DNA of 64,000 nucleotides from Pontibacillus yanchengensis (GCF_009856295.1 NZ_WMEU01000006.1:182994-246993), one strand, 5' to 3'. Positions 18,552-28,243 are shown, counted from the stretch's first letter. The notes: generated by a model from the letters alone, not told the origin. Numbers and translations are program-made.

Positions 18552-19847
18552 ATGGGTACCATGACTATTTCAAAAAGGACAAAAGCTGTTACTGGGACCA
18601 TTGCAGTTCCAGGGGATAAATCCATGTCCCATCGAGCAATTATGTTGGCAGCGATATCTAATGGGAAGAGCACGATTGATAATTTCCTAACTGGTGAGGA
18701 TTGCCTAACCACGATTGTTGCTTTCGAAGCGATGGGGATCAAGATTGAACGAAATGAGAGCAAGGTTACTGTTCATGGCAAGGGATTATATGGCTTAGAC
18801 GAGTCAATGCAACCTATAAATCTTGGAAACTCTGGTACAACAACACGATTACTTTTAGGAATATTAGCAGGGACACCACACCATTATTGTTTGTATGGAG
18901 ATGAATCATTATCAGTTCGTCCAATGGACAGAGTGACCATCCCTCTCACCAAAATGGGAGCAGCTTTTGATGGGAATCAACACGGTCGCCTTCTACCGAT
19001 GAGTGTAAGGGGAGACAACTTACAGCCTATAGAGTACACTCTTCCTATTAATAGCGCTCAAATTAAGTCGTCCATTCTTTTAGCTGGTTTATTTACTAAG
19101 GGTATAACAAAAGTGATTGAACCAGTGCCAACACGAGATCATACAGAACGGATGTTTACTGCTTTTGGAGTCGATATCAGTAGACAAGGAAATACAATTT
19201 CTCTAAAAGGACAGCAGCAACTCACGGCTACAAATCTTGAAGTTCCAGGTGATATATCCTCCGCGGCTTTTTTTATTTGCGCTGCAGCGTTGAAATCTGA
19301 AAGTGACCTTATTATAAAGGATGTAGGATTGAACCCAACCCGTACTGGAATCATTGATGTACTCCAACGTATGGGGGCAAATATCCAAACGAGTATAACT
19401 AGATACATTGGGGATGAGCCTATTGGTGAAGTATTTGTAAAAGGTGGGCAATTGACTGGTATAACGATTTCAGGTAACGATATTCCTCGTGTGATTGATG
19501 AAATCCCTATTATTGCTTTAATAGCCTCTCAAGCAAATGGGAAGACTGTCATTAAGCATGCAGAAGATTTACGTTACAAGGAGACAGATAGAATACAAGC
19601 TGTTGTGGATACATTACGTAACATGGGCGTTGATATTAAAGGAACGGAAGATGGCATGGTCATTAATGGGAAGCCATCCAAACTAAAGGGTGGAGAGTAT
19701 CATTCTTATAAAGACCATCGTATCGGTATGATGATTGCAATAGCTTCCTTATTAACGAATGAAGATATTAATTTACATGAACCTGATTGCATTTCCATTT
19801 CCTATCCTTCATTCTTCAACCATTTTGATCAGCTTTTAGAAGACTAG
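18552..19847 (+). CDS. aroA: 3-phosphoshikimate 1-carboxyvinyltransferase (EPSP synthase)
   Basis: This enzyme transfers enolpyruvate from PEP to shikimate 3-phosphate. Signatures are visible: PGDKSMSHRA (residues 20-29), LGNSGTTTRL and RYKETDRIQA. The length of 431 residues is normal. The gene is named aroE in B. subtilis. An RBS (AGGGGGGAAC) lies before the ATG. It ends the aromatic block; the next gene follows after 68 nt without an obvious terminator, so read-through is possible. Confidence 0.97.
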   Translation: MGTMTISKRTKAVTGTIAVPGDKSMSHRAIMLAAISNGKSTIDNFLTGEDCLTTIVAFEAMGIKIERNESKVTVHGKGLYGLDESMQPINLGNSGTTTRLLLGILAGTPHHYCLYGDESLSVRPMDRVTIPLTKMGAAFDGNQHGRLLPMSVRGDNLQPIEYTLPINSAQIKSSILLAGLFTKGITKVIEPVPTRDHTERMFTAFGVDISRQGNTISLKGQQQLTATNLEVPGDISSAAFFICAAALKSESDLIIKDVGLNPTRTGIIDVLQRMGANIQTSITRYIGDEPIGEVFVKGGQLTGITISGNDIPRVIDEIPIIALIASQANGKTVIKHAEDLRYKETDRIQAVVDTLRNMGVDIKGTEDGMVINGKPSKLKGGEYHSYKDHRIGMMIAIASLLTNEDINLHEPDCISISYPSFFNHFDQLLED

Positions 19848-19915
19848 GAAAGTACACATAACTCTATTAATGTCTTCATACCTTGTACTAACAGCAGTAA
19901 GTAGGAGGTAAGGGT

Positions 19916-20791
19916 ATGAAGGCATATTCTATTCATTCAAAGCAAAGTTTAATCCGGAGTGAATGGTCAGAGGTGTCGATAGGTGTACAAAATGGAAAAT
20001 GGTGTGCGATGCGTGATTTAAATAAGCATACATGTCAAATGAATACAGACTCGCTTTGGATGAGTCCAGGAAAAGTCTATGTGGATCTTGAATTTCCATT
20101 ATATAAAGTAGACTACTTGGCACCTTTGGTAAGACGATTTATTTATAGGGGTTGTACTTGTATCGTTACACAAGTCCCTATTTATTCAAAACGAGAGATG
20201 AAAGAAACTTATTTTGCCTATATTGATGAATTAGAAGGCATAGCAATTGATTACATGGTTGTTCCTCGCATTCCCCTTATTCAACTAGATGCTTCCGTTA
20301 TTCGCTTCTTTGGACTTCAGAAGGTTCCATTTATCATAGTCGAAGTTACTCATAAAGAAGATTTATTATCAAAAAGTTGGCAATGGATCGCTCAAGCACA
20401 ACACCCTTCTTTTATACCGATTGTCCCAGTATATCAATTTGATGAAGATACCGTTACGTATAAGGATTGGCTGAAAATTGCTAAACAATTCGGTGTACGT
20501 ACTTTACCGAAACCTTTAGATGAAAAACCACTTTCCATTGAAAATTTGCGAGTGACAGGAATTTCCCCCTTTAAAGGAGAATTTATACACTTAGGTGATG
20601 CAGATTACAATTTATATTCTATTCAACAAACTAAAGAAATTGAAGCTCCCGATCAAATGTTTTATCATAAAGCTATTCCATATGTTACAGTCTTACGTGG
20701 TCATATTTTAAGAGCGAAATTAGAGTTAAATGATTATAGTGGATGCGGTACACATCGATCTATTTCGATACCAAACCATTTTATGTATTAA
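19916..20791 (+). CDS. Uncharacterised protein, possibly a degenerate amidohydrolase-like fold
   Basis: I do not recognise this 291-residue protein. It has a good RBS (GTAGGAGG), no signal peptide and no membrane segment. Two stretches resemble the amidohydrolase superfamily: SPGKVYVDLEF near residue 50 sits where these enzymes have PG-ID-H-H, and KGEFIHLGDADYNLYS near residues 220-235 resembles their C-terminal KG-I--G-DADLV- motif. However, the HxH metal ligands are missing and the protein is far shorter than dihydroorotase. If the resemblance is real, it is an inactive or repurposed member. It lies between aroA and ypiA and is not part of this cluster in B. subtilis. Confidence 0.7.
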   Translation: MKAYSIHSKQSLIRSEWSEVSIGVQNGKWCAMRDLNKHTCQMNTDSLWMSPGKVYVDLEFPLYKVDYLAPLVRRFIYRGCTCIVTQVPIYSKREMKETYFAYIDELEGIAIDYMVVPRIPLIQLDASVIRFFGLQKVPFIIVEVTHKEDLLSKSWQWIAQAQHPSFIPIVPVYQFDEDTVTYKDWLKIAKQFGVRTLPKPLDEKPLSIENLRVTGISPFKGEFIHLGDADYNLYSIQQTKEIEAPDQMFYHKAIPYVTVLRGHILRAKLELNDYSGCGTHRSISIPNHFMY

Positions 20792-20807
20792 CTGAAAGGG
20801 TGGAACT

Positions 20808-22067
20808 ATGCAAGGCCTAGAACAAGCAATCCAATTAATGAATTCAGGTAAATCAGATCAAGCTATTGAGCGTTTGCGTACTGAATTATCTAGAGCGAAT
20901 GACGAGGAAAAATTTACAATAGCTGAAATGTTCCTTCAATGGGGCATGACAGATGATGCCGAGGAAATTCTTCATGAGTTGAATCAGCGATATCCTGGTG
21001 AACATGAAATCACGCTTTTATTAGCTGAGATATATGTGGATCAAGAGAAAGATGAACTGGCTATTGACTTATTAAACAAAGTTCCAGAAGATGATGATGA
21101 ATATATGAGTGCTCTAGTACAACTTGCTGACTTATATCAAGCACAAGGATTATTTGAAGTTGCCGAGCAAAAGCTTTTAACAGCTAAGAATATATCTCCT
21201 GCTGAACCGGTGCTGGATTTCGCATTAGGCGAATTAGCTTTTTCTACTGGAGAATACCAAAAATGTATTCCATACTATGAAAAAGCTATGAGGCGGAACC
21301 AGCAAATGGGTGAAACAGAAATACCTTTACGGTTAGCTGAATCTTATGCCATCTTAGGTGACTTTCAACAATCTCTTGATTACTTCCAAGCTACGGATGA
21401 TTACACACCAGACGTCCTGTTCCGTTATGGATTCACCGCTTATCAAGCAAACCGCATTGACATTGCGATGCGTGTATGGAAAAAATTAATAGAAGAAGAC
21501 CCTTTTTATCAATCCGCATATCCTCTTTTAGCAGAGGCTCAAGAATCAGAAGGATTGATTCAAGAAGCATATGAAACTGCGCATAAAGGCTTGAAAAAAG
21601 ATGAATTTAATAAGGACTTGTTTGTCCAAGCAGGTAAACTGGCATTTCGTATAGAGAATAAACAAGAAGGATATCAATTGATTCGACAAGCTATCTCGTT
21701 AGATCCTGGTGACAAAGAAGCAGCCATCTTTCTAGTAGAGCGACTAAAAGAAGATGGTGATTTTGAAGCAATTAAGGATTTACTAGAACATTTAATCGAA
21801 ATGAAAGAAGAAGAGCCTCTTTACAAGTGGGAGTTAGCAAGAGCTAACAATGAATTAGAATACTTTAAAGAGGCATTAAACGACTATCAAGAAGCATATA
21901 ATGCCTTTAAAGATGATAGCGACTTTCTTAAAGAATACGGTTACTTTCTTGTAGAAGAGGGCAGAGTAAACGAGGCTCACGATGTATTAAGTAAATATCT
22001 GGGAATTGACCCTACAGACGAAGAAGTGCAAGAGTATATGTCACGTCTACAGACAAATGACGACTAG
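20808..22067 (+). CDS. ypiA: TPR-repeat protein YpiA
   Basis: This 419-residue cytoplasmic protein is built of tetratricopeptide-like helical pairs from end to end (for example [41 protein letters not shown]). It corresponds in position and length to B. subtilis YpiA (423 residues). TPR proteins act as scaffolds; no partner is known to me beyond the adjacent ypiB. RBS AAGGGTGG lies 7 nt before the ATG. The next gene starts 37 nt after the stop. Confidence 0.9.
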   Translation: MQGLEQAIQLMNSGKSDQAIERLRTELSRANDEEKFTIAEMFLQWGMTDDAEEILHELNQRYPGEHEITLLLAEIYVDQEKDELAIDLLNKVPEDDDEYMSALVQLADLYQAQGLFEVAEQKLLTAKNISPAEPVLDFALGELAFSTGEYQKCIPYYEKAMRRNQQMGETEIPLRLAESYAILGDFQQSLDYFQATDDYTPDVLFRYGFTAYQANRIDIAMRVWKKLIEEDPFYQSAYPLLAEAQESEGLIQEAYETAHKGLKKDEFNKDLFVQAGKLAFRIENKQEGYQLIRQAISLDPGDKEAAIFLVERLKEDGDFEAIKDLLEHLIEMKEEEPLYKWELARANNELEYFKEALNDYQEAYNAFKDDSDFLKEYGYFLVEEGRVNEAHDVLSKYLGIDPTDEEVQEYMSRLQTNDD

Positions 22068-22104
22068 TGGTGATTCATCTCTTTTAAAAAAGGAGGTCCT
22101 GGAA

Positions 22105-22659
22105 GTGAAAACGCCTGTATCGGTAGAGGATAAAAAGGAATTTGTTCGTTGGTTTTTGAATCATTATCAATTGAAGCGCCGAGAAAGTGTGTGGATCCTG
22201 AATTATTTGATTAATCATGACACAATAATGGAAAATGTTCATTTTGTAGAAGAGGCTCGTTTCTGTCCGCGAGGTATTATTATCTCAACTCATTGTGTGG
22301 AAGAAGTACCGTTTCGTTTTTATAAGGACCAAATTATGACAACAGATGCCGAGAAATCCTTCCATGATATTCGATTAAACCGAAATGAAGCTGTTTATAT
22401 TCAGTTGAACTTCAAAAATGGTCATCAATCATCACAATATGCTGCTGTTTTAGAAGAAAACCCGTTTATGCCCAAGGATTATTTTATAACAGAAAAAGAT
22501 CAAGAAATAGCAGAAAAGATTTTACAAACATCCATTTCAAACTATCAAACAGAACAATTAATGCAACAAATTGATGAAGCATTAGATACAGGTGATAAAG
22601 AAACATTCCAGAGACTTTCCCTTCAACTAAAAGAGCTACAGTATAAATACACCCCATAA
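22105..22659 (+). CDS. ypiB: YpiB family protein (UPF0302)
   Basis: This 184-residue soluble protein starts at GTG with AGGAGGT 7 nt upstream. The frame is open about 100 nt further into ypiA, but that extension is not credible. The N-terminal part ([22 protein letters not shown]) and the C-terminal helix pair ([20 protein letters not shown]) are characteristic of the YpiB/UPF0302 family. The gene neighbourhood ypiA-ypiB-ypiF-qcrA is conserved in Bacillaceae. The function is not established to my knowledge. A terminator overlaps the stop codon. Confidence 0.88.
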   Translation: MKTPVSVEDKKEFVRWFLNHYQLKRRESVWILNYLINHDTIMENVHFVEEARFCPRGIIISTHCVEEVPFRFYKDQIMTTDAEKSFHDIRLNRNEAVYIQLNFKNGHQSSQYAAVLEENPFMPKDYFITEKDQEIAEKILQTSISNYQTEQLMQQIDEALDTGDKETFQRLSLQLKELQYKYTP

Positions 22660-22685
22660 AGGATATAGGGGTGTATTTTTTTTAG
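22646..22685 (+). terminator. Terminator at the end of ypiB
   Basis: AATACACCCC and GGGGTGTATT form a perfect 10-bp stem around a 12-nt loop with a following T-run. It overlaps the last codons of ypiB. Confidence 0.88.
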
Positions 22686-22772
22686 TTGTTACAGGTTAAC
22701 TTCTTTTCAACACAGATTTTTGTAGTACAATAGAGAATAACTAATAGATAATGGAAGGTTAGGTTTTTGGTT

Positions 22773-23240
22773 ATGCAATGGAAAACAGAAGACATGAATA
22801 TGTATGTTCAATCTAAAGAATATGTAGATACAATAGTAATTCCGCTTTTACCAGTATCTTTTAATACTGATGATAAACAATTAGTATCGATGGCATTTCA
22901 GCATGAACTTTTAACAGTGTTTACAAATGAGATAGAAAAGCAATTTAAAGGAAGGATTTTTCTATCCCCATCCTATACGTATTCTCCTAGTACAGATATA
23001 GAACATGAAATGAATAGGCTGAATCTATGGTGTGAAGAAGCCGAGACACAAGGATTCAAACATATTCTATTGTTTACAATGGACCCAAAGTGGAAGAAAC
23101 AAGAACGTAAATTAGAAGGCTCTCTTATTTGGTTACCTGCAGGACAAGTTGACACATTACATAGTGAGGAGGCACAAAAATATGTCCAATCACAAATTAA
23201 TCAAGTTACAGAATTAATTATGGCATATTGGCAAGAATAA
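22773..23240 (+). CDS. ypiF: DUF2487 family protein (YpiF)
   Basis: This protein of about 155 residues begins MQWKTEDMNMYVQSKEYVDT and is soluble, of unknown function. It occupies the YpiF position just before qcrA, and its start resembles that of YpiF. A TTG two codons upstream is an alternative start; the RBS AAGGTTAGG could serve either. The conserved gene order next to the bc complex hints at a link to respiration, but there is no direct evidence in the sequence. Confidence 0.83.
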   Translation: MQWKTEDMNMYVQSKEYVDTIVIPLLPVSFNTDDKQLVSMAFQHELLTVFTNEIEKQFKGRIFLSPSYTYSPSTDIEHEMNRLNLWCEEAETQGFKHILLFTMDPKWKKQERKLEGSLIWLPAGQVDTLHSEEAQKYVQSQINQVTELIMAYWQE

Positions 23241-23266
23241 TTCTTGAAGCGATTCCATTCTCATTA

Positions 23267-23295
23267 TTGACCGGACAAGTAGATTGCGCTATCAT
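23267..23295 (+). promoter_or_regulatory. Sigma-A promoter of the qcrABC operon
   Basis: TTGACC, a 17-nt spacer and TATCAT lie just after ypiF. They give a leader of about 80 nt before qcrA. Confidence 0.65.
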
Positions 23296-23378
23296 AGTAA
23301 TGTCCTAGTAAACTGTGTGATATTTTTCCATGAACGTTCGTGTAAACGTTGGATTATATGGATAGAGGGGGGAAAACA

Positions 23379-23888
23379 ATGAGCGAAAGAAAGCAACAAG
23401 TATCCCGTCGACAATTTCTAAACTACACACTAACAGGTGTAGGCGGATTTATGGGTGCAGCAATGCTTGCTCCAATGGTTCGTATGGCTGTTGATCCTGT
23501 TCTTCAACCGAAGAAAGAGGGGGATTTTGTAGCGGTAACAGAGGTAAGTAAATTAACTAAAGAACCTCAACGCTTTAACTTCAAAATTGAACAAGTAGAT
23601 GCATGGTACACCTCTGAAGTAACAAAAGCTGCATGGGTGTATAAAAAGGAGAATGACGAAATCGTTGCTCTATCTCCAATCTGTAAACACCTTGGTTGTG
23701 TTGTCAACTGGGAAGGTGGACAAGGACACGAAGATAGATTCTATTGTCCATGTCATGGTGGCTTGTACGAGAAAAGTGGGAAAAATGTTCCTGGCACACC
23801 ACCACTAGCTCCGTTAGATTCGTATAAGACAAAAGTAAAAGATGGAACGCTTTACTTAGGTGAAGCAGTACCGAATATGGAGGTGTAA
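23379..23888 (+). CDS. qcrA: Menaquinol:cytochrome c reductase Rieske iron-sulfur subunit
   Basis: QcrA carries the [2Fe-2S] cluster that takes the first electron from menaquinol. The 169-residue product has an N-terminal SRRQFL (twin-arginine-like) motif and a single membrane anchor at about residues 15-37. The cluster ligands are in CKHLGC (102-107) and CPCHG (123-127). The ATG was chosen because GAGGGGGG precedes it; the upstream in-frame TTG is not supported. It is the first gene of a three-gene operon; qcrB starts 3 nt after its stop. Confidence 0.97.
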   Translation: MSERKQQVSRRQFLNYTLTGVGGFMGAAMLAPMVRMAVDPVLQPKKEGDFVAVTEVSKLTKEPQRFNFKIEQVDAWYTSEVTKAAWVYKKENDEIVALSPICKHLGCVVNWEGGQGHEDRFYCPCHGGLYEKSGKNVPGTPPLAPLDSYKTKVKDGTLYLGEAVPNMEV

Positions 23889-23891
23889 AAC

Positions 23892-24566
23892 ATGCTTCAA
23901 AAACTATATGATTGGGTTGATGAACGTGTTGATATTACACCTTTATGGCGTGATATTGCGGATCACGAAGTCCCAGAACACGTAAACCCTGCTCATCATT
24001 TTTCTGCATTTGTTTATTGTTTCGGAGGCTTAACGTTCTTCATTACAGTAATACAAGTGTTGTCTGGAATGTTCTTAACCATGTATTATGTACCAGATAT
24101 TGAGAATGCATGGAAATCTGTTTATTACTTACAAAAAGAAGTAGCATATGGACAAATTGTTCGAGGCATGCACCACTGGGGTGCGAGTCTAGTTATCGTG
24201 ATGATATTTTTACATACATTACGTGTATTCTTCCAAGGCGCTTATAAAAAACCTCGTGAATTAAACTGGGTTGTTGGGGTATTAATATTCTTCGTAATGC
24301 TTGGACTTGGATTTACTGGTTATCTTTTACCTTGGGATAACAAAGCGTTCTTTGCTACACAGGTTGGCTTAGAGATTGCCCAACAAACACCATTAATTGG
24401 TACGCAAGTAAAAACTTTACTTGCTGGTGACCCGGAAATTGTAGGTGCTCAAACCTTAACTCGATTCTTCGCAATTCATGTATTCTTCCTTCCTGCTGCA
24501 TTGTTTGGTTTAATGGGAGCTCACTTTGTGATGATTCGTAAGCAAGGTATTTCTGGCCCACTATAG
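23892..24566 (+). CDS. qcrB: Menaquinol:cytochrome c reductase cytochrome b subunit
   Basis: This is a cytochrome b6-type subunit of 224 residues, the same length as in B. subtilis. It has four membrane helices and histidines for two b hemes (MHHWGAS and LHTLRVFF in helix 2, with matching histidines in AIHVFF and GAHFV in helix 4). It corresponds to the N-terminal half of mitochondrial cytochrome b; the C-terminal half is fused into QcrC. RBS GGAGG precedes the ATG. Confidence 0.97.
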   Translation: MLQKLYDWVDERVDITPLWRDIADHEVPEHVNPAHHFSAFVYCFGGLTFFITVIQVLSGMFLTMYYVPDIENAWKSVYYLQKEVAYGQIVRGMHHWGASLVIVMIFLHTLRVFFQGAYKKPRELNWVVGVLIFFVMLGLGFTGYLLPWDNKAFFATQVGLEIAQQTPLIGTQVKTLLAGDPEIVGAQTLTRFFAIHVFFLPAALFGLMGAHFVMIRKQGISGPL

Positions 24567-24607
24567 AACACGTTTAAAAAATACAGACACACAAAGGAGG
24601 GAACGCT

Positions 24608-25744
24608 GTGCATAGGGGAAAGGGTATGAAATTTGTTGGTGACTCACGTGTACCGGCAGAAAAGAAACCGAATATACCAAAAGACTATTCTGAATATCCT
24701 GGTAGAACAGAAGCGTTCTGGCCAAACTTCTTATTAAAAGAATGGTTGGTAGGTGCTGTTTTCTTAATAGGTTTCTTAACATTAACTGTTGTGGCACCAT
24801 CACCTTTAGAAAAAATGGCAGATCCAACAGATGCTGGGTATATTCCACTACCAGACTGGTACTTCTTGTTTCTTTATCAGTTCTTAAAGTATGAATTCGC
24901 CAGTGGACCTTATATTGTTCTTGGCGCATTTATTATTCCAGGCTTAGCTTTTGGTGCATTATTACTAGCACCATTCTTAGATGCTGGACCTGGCCGACGT
25001 CCATTTCAGCGTCCAATATCAAATGCATTGATGTTAATCGGTTTAGCTGCAACTGTATTCCTTACTTGGGAAGCAGCAGACCACGTTGATTGGGAAGCGC
25101 GTGCTGAATCAGGTAAGATTACTAAGGATGTAGAGATTAATACACAAGCTGAAGGTTATCAAATCTTTAAACAGAATTGTGCTTCCTGTCATGGTCAAGA
25201 ACTAGGAGGAGGAGTAGGACCTTCCTTAGTTGGTACAGAGTTGTCGGTTGATAAGATTAAAGAAATTGCTATAAACGGTAAAGGTGACATGCCTGCTGTT
25301 ATGAAAGGGAAGCCTGAAGAACAGATTCAAACACTTGCAGAGTTCGTTAAGAATCCTGCTGGTGGAGGTGAAGGAGGATCTGAAGGTGGCTCTTCTGATG
25401 GTAGCTCTGAGGGAGGTTCTGAAGGAGATTCCGAAGATGGCTCTGAAGGTGATTCCCAAGGAGGTTCTGAAGGAGAATCTGAAGGAAACTCTGGTGATAC
25501 TGCGAGTATTAACACAGAAGCTGCAGGCTATGAAATCTTTAAACAGAACTGTGCCTCTTGTCATGGACAGGAATTAGGTGGAGGCGCAGGACCTAACCTA
25601 GTAAATAGTAAGCTTTCTCAAGATGAAATTAAGCAAATTGTTACAAATGGTAAAGGTAGTATGCCTGCTGTTATGAAAGGAAAACCAGAAGGAGACATTA
25701 ATAAGCTTACAGAATTTGTTGCTAATCCAACAAATGGAGGCTAG
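24608..25744 (+). CDS. qcrC: Menaquinol:cytochrome c reductase subunit QcrC with two cytochrome c domains
   Basis: The GTG start follows AAAGGAGGGA, and the protein begins [14 protein letters not shown] as in B. subtilis. Residues 1-160 are the subunit IV-like half of cytochrome b with three helices. A cytochrome c domain follows with CASCH at 191-195, then a linker of about 50 residues made of Gly, Ser, Glu and Asp (251-300), then a second cytochrome c domain with CASCH at 315-319. By eye the two c domains are identical at 50 of 69 aligned positions, which points to a recent internal duplication. The B. subtilis protein has about 255 residues and one heme c; this one has 378. Both domains keep the CxxCH motif and the MPAVMKGK region that can supply the axial methionine, so both probably bind heme outside the membrane. 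Confidence 0.97.
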   Translation: MHRGKGMKFVGDSRVPAEKKPNIPKDYSEYPGRTEAFWPNFLLKEWLVGAVFLIGFLTLTVVAPSPLEKMADPTDAGYIPLPDWYFLFLYQFLKYEFASGPYIVLGAFIIPGLAFGALLLAPFLDAGPGRRPFQRPISNALMLIGLAATVFLTWEAADHVDWEARAESGKITKDVEINTQAEGYQIFKQNCASCHGQELGGGVGPSLVGTELSVDKIKEIAINGKGDMPAVMKGKPEEQIQTLAEFVKNPAGGGEGGSEGGSSDGSSEGGSEGDSEDGSEGDSQGGSEGESEGNSGDTASINTEAAGYEIFKQNCASCHGQELGGGAGPNLVNSKLSQDEIKQIVTNGKGSMPAVMKGKPEGDINKLTEFVANPTNGG

Positions 25745-25806
25745 GAGTCTTTATTCTGACATTCTTTCTTTTACAACGTTAATGAATGAATAATAACCAA
25801 TGAAAC

Positions 25807-25839
25807 AAGAAGCTGGCTTCAATAAGCCAGCTTCTTTTT
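25807..25839 (+). terminator. Terminator of the qcr operon
   Basis: AAGAAGCTGGCTT and AAGCCAGCTTCTT form a 13-bp perfect stem with a 4-nt loop, followed by T residues. Confidence 0.9.
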
Positions 25840-25858
25840 CTAAATGGAGAGGGATTGT

Positions 25859-26446
25859 ATGATTAAATATGTGTTAGAGCAGAAGGGATTTCTAGCTCTA
25901 TTGTTAGTCATAAATATAGTAGGTACGGCTTACGGTTATTGGTGGTACAGAGGGCAACTAGCTGTAACGCCAGATCATTTTCTGATATTTGTGCCTGATA
26001 GTCCAACAGCGAGCTTGTTTTTTTGTATTTTTTTGGCATTTTTAATTGTTGGAAAACATGTACCATACATAGAAGCTCTAGCTATTGTAACTCTCTTTAA
26101 ATATGGAGTATGGGCTGTAATGATGAATTTACTTACATTGATTGTATCAGGGTACCTTTCCCCAGCAGGTTATATGTTAATTGCGTCCCATGGAGCAATG
26201 GCTATACAGGGATTATTGTATGCGCCATTTTATAAAATTAAAATAAGACATCTTGTAGTTGCTGCAATATGGACGTTACATAACGACGTTATTGATTATG
26301 TGTTTGGTATGATGCCAGTATATGGAATTTTGAACCAGTACATAAATCAAATAGGATACGTCACATTTTGGTTAAGCATTCTTTCTTTATTTATTGCTTA
26401 TCTCCTTACCGTTAAACAAAATGTTCAAAAGACATATAATTTCTAA
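25859..26446 (+). CDS. ypjA: DUF1405 membrane protein (YpjA)
   Basis: This 195-residue integral membrane protein has about five hydrophobic helices (for example residues 10-30, 45-62, 68-95, 100-120 and 168-190). It matches the DUF1405 family and the B. subtilis ypjA locus after qcrC. The ATG with GGAGAGGG eight nt upstream was preferred over an in-frame ATG five codons earlier that lies within the RBS. The function is unknown. It is followed by ypjB after 69 nt. Confidence 0.87.
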   Translation: MIKYVLEQKGFLALLLVINIVGTAYGYWWYRGQLAVTPDHFLIFVPDSPTASLFFCIFLAFLIVGKHVPYIEALAIVTLFKYGVWAVMMNLLTLIVSGYLSPAGYMLIASHGAMAIQGLLYAPFYKIKIRHLVVAAIWTLHNDVIDYVFGMMPVYGILNQYINQIGYVTFWLSILSLFIAYLLTVKQNVQKTYNF

Positions 26447-26515
26447 TCGCTTGTACTAATCCCTGTAGTTCACACATACATTGTAAGCACAAGGTTTGTG
26501 TGAGAGGGGACCAAT

Positions 26516-27307
26516 ATGAGACGGATATTTGAACAAAAACAGAGTAGAATAATAGTGCTTTGTATCGTGATGATACTCTTTTTAGTACCGGGACAAGTCG
26601 TTCGAGCTGAGACTTCTTTGAGTGAGCTACAGTCTAGTACGTATTTGTATTTGCAGATGATTAAAGAAGGACGAATGGATGCTGCTGAGGCAATCCTTGC
26701 TAAAGTGGAGCGGCTGACTTTGGATGAAGAAATAGCAAAGATTCGGAACGGCCCTTATGATTTGAACATGCTTATACAAGAAACAAGATACACCTTGGAG
26801 GATGAAGAAGCCACAAGAGAGGAAAGATATAATCGAGCCTTAACAGTTGCGTTATATGTAGATGCCCATGAAAATCAAGTAGATCCATTATGGGATGTTT
26901 GGAGAGGTCATATCATTGAGCTAATAGATCAAACCTTAAGTACAGAAAAACCTGTATCTAATCATTCATTACAAAAAATTTATCAGCTATATGAAAGCAT
27001 ATTACCTGCTATGCATACGTCATTAGAAAAAAATGATATGATGGAAGTTGAAGTACAACAGTATGCTTTATTAAAACAGCTAGCAGAGCGTCCTAATGAA
27101 AATAGGGCTCAAGTACTTCTAGAATTAGCCAATGTATTAGAGAATATTCAACCTCAGGAGAAAAAGGGGCTTACAGAGGAGCCAGAGTTTATTTGGTTAA
27201 TGTGGACTGTTGGTGGACTGATTGTGATTACATTAATTTATGTAGGTTGGAGAAAATATAGAGGTGAATCTGAACAAGAAGTTAAATCGAGAGAGCGAGA
27301 TAGTTGA
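26516..27307 (+). CDS. ypjB: Sporulation protein YpjB
   Basis: This is a 263-residue protein with a cleavable N-terminal signal (hydrophobic IIVLCIVMILFLVPGQVVRA), a helical extracytoplasmic domain, and a C-terminal membrane anchor (about residues 225-246) followed by a charged tail. This layout matches the YpjB family, expressed in the mother cell in B. subtilis. A 7-bp inverted repeat (TCACACA/TGTGTGA) and a CATACATT box resembling a sigma-E -10 lie just upstream, but no good -35 accompanies them. The precise role is unknown. Confidence 0.85.
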   Translation: MRRIFEQKQSRIIVLCIVMILFLVPGQVVRAETSLSELQSSTYLYLQMIKEGRMDAAEAILAKVERLTLDEEIAKIRNGPYDLNMLIQETRYTLEDEEATREERYNRALTVALYVDAHENQVDPLWDVWRGHIIELIDQTLSTEKPVSNHSLQKIYQLYESILPAMHTSLEKNDMMEVEVQQYALLKQLAERPNENRAQVLLELANVLENIQPQEKKGLTEEPEFIWLMWTVGGLIVITLIYVGWRKYRGESEQEVKSRERDS

Positions 27308-27378
27308 CGAATGACTTTTTTTTGACTAAAATTGACCTTATAATAAAGAAGTTTATAACACCTATGGAGGAATGAAAA

Positions 27379-28071
27379 ATGATTTTTGGTGGATTTGGAG
27401 GCTATTTAATTTATTTAGCTATTCTCCTCATCATCCCTATATGGGCTCAATGGAAAGTGAAGAGCACATATAAGAAGTATTCGAAAGTCCGTAATGAATC
27501 AAACATGACTGGCGCAGAAGTAGCCAGAAAAATATTAGATGAAAATGGACTGTATAATGTTGCTGTTGAAGAAGTGAAAGGCATGTTATCGGATCATTAT
27601 GATCCTCGCAAAAAGGTCGTCCGCCTATCTTCAGGTAACTATCATGAGCCATCAGCCGCAGCCCAAGCAGTTGCTGCTCACGAAGTAGGTCATGCCATCC
27701 AGGATGCAGAGGAATACGCATTTTTAAAATTCCGTTCTTCCTTAGCACCTGTAGCAAGTATAGGATCAAACATGTCTATATTTATTTTAATTGCAGGTGT
27801 TCTTTTCTCAATTTCAGGTCTAGTATTGATTGGGATTGTCTTCATGGCATTTGCAGTTCTATTCCAATTCGTAACACTTCCTGTCGAGTTTGATGCTTCA
27901 AACAGGGCAATGAATCACTTGATTTCTTCAGGTGTTATTCGTAACAACGAAGAAAAGCAAACCAAAAAAGTACTAAATGCAGCTGCATTAACGTATGTAG
28001 CATCAGCTTTAGTAGCGCTTCTAGAACTACTACGTTTTGTTCTTATTTTCGTAGGAATGAATGAAGATTAA
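27379..28071 (+). CDS. Membrane zinc metallopeptidase (YugP family)
   Basis: This is a 230-residue membrane protein with the zinc-protease motif HEVGH at residues 101-105 and hydrophobic segments at about 5-24, 125-165 and 205-227. The third zinc ligand is probably in the PVEFDASNRA stretch. It belongs to the YugP-type neutral zinc metallopeptidase family. In B. subtilis yugP is elsewhere, so its position after ypjB differs. RBS GGAGG lies 9 nt upstream, and a very strong terminator follows. The substrate is unknown. Confidence 0.88.
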   Translation: MIFGGFGGYLIYLAILLIIPIWAQWKVKSTYKKYSKVRNESNMTGAEVARKILDENGLYNVAVEEVKGMLSDHYDPRKKVVRLSSGNYHEPSAAAQAVAAHEVGHAIQDAEEYAFLKFRSSLAPVASIGSNMSIFILIAGVLFSISGLVLIGIVFMAFAVLFQFVTLPVEFDASNRAMNHLISSGVIRNNEEKQTKKVLNAAALTYVASALVALLELLRFVLIFVGMNED

Positions 28072-28112
28072 ATCAATTAAAAGGGGCTGGGACATATTTG
28101 TTTTAGCCTATT

Positions 28113-28174
28113 AAAAATCCGAACTATAATTCGAAATCTTCTTTTGAGGATTCGAAATAGTTCGGATTTTTTTA
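28113..28174 (+). terminator. Terminator of the metallopeptidase gene
   Basis: AAAAATCCGAACTAT and ATAGTTCGGATTTTT form the outer stem and TTCGAAATC/GATTCGAA the inner stem. A T-run follows. Confidence 0.9.
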
Positions 28175-28243
28175 TAAATTTCTGTTTTCTTAATATCATT
28201 CGGCTTTAGAACTGGGTATTATTAATATGGAAGACATGAAGTT

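Noticed and set aside
22006..22105. Possible long overlap between ypiA and ypiB
   Set aside because: The upstream extension of the ypiB frame has no RBS, and the GTG after AGGAGGT is a clear start.
24561..24929. A 122-codon reverse reading frame opposite qcrC
   Set aside because: It is the shadow of a well-supported gene in another frame.
25370..25500. Possible CRISPR or mobile repeat in the GGAGGTTCTGAAGG-like DNA
   Set aside because: The repetition is in frame and encodes the Gly/Ser/Glu linker of QcrC.
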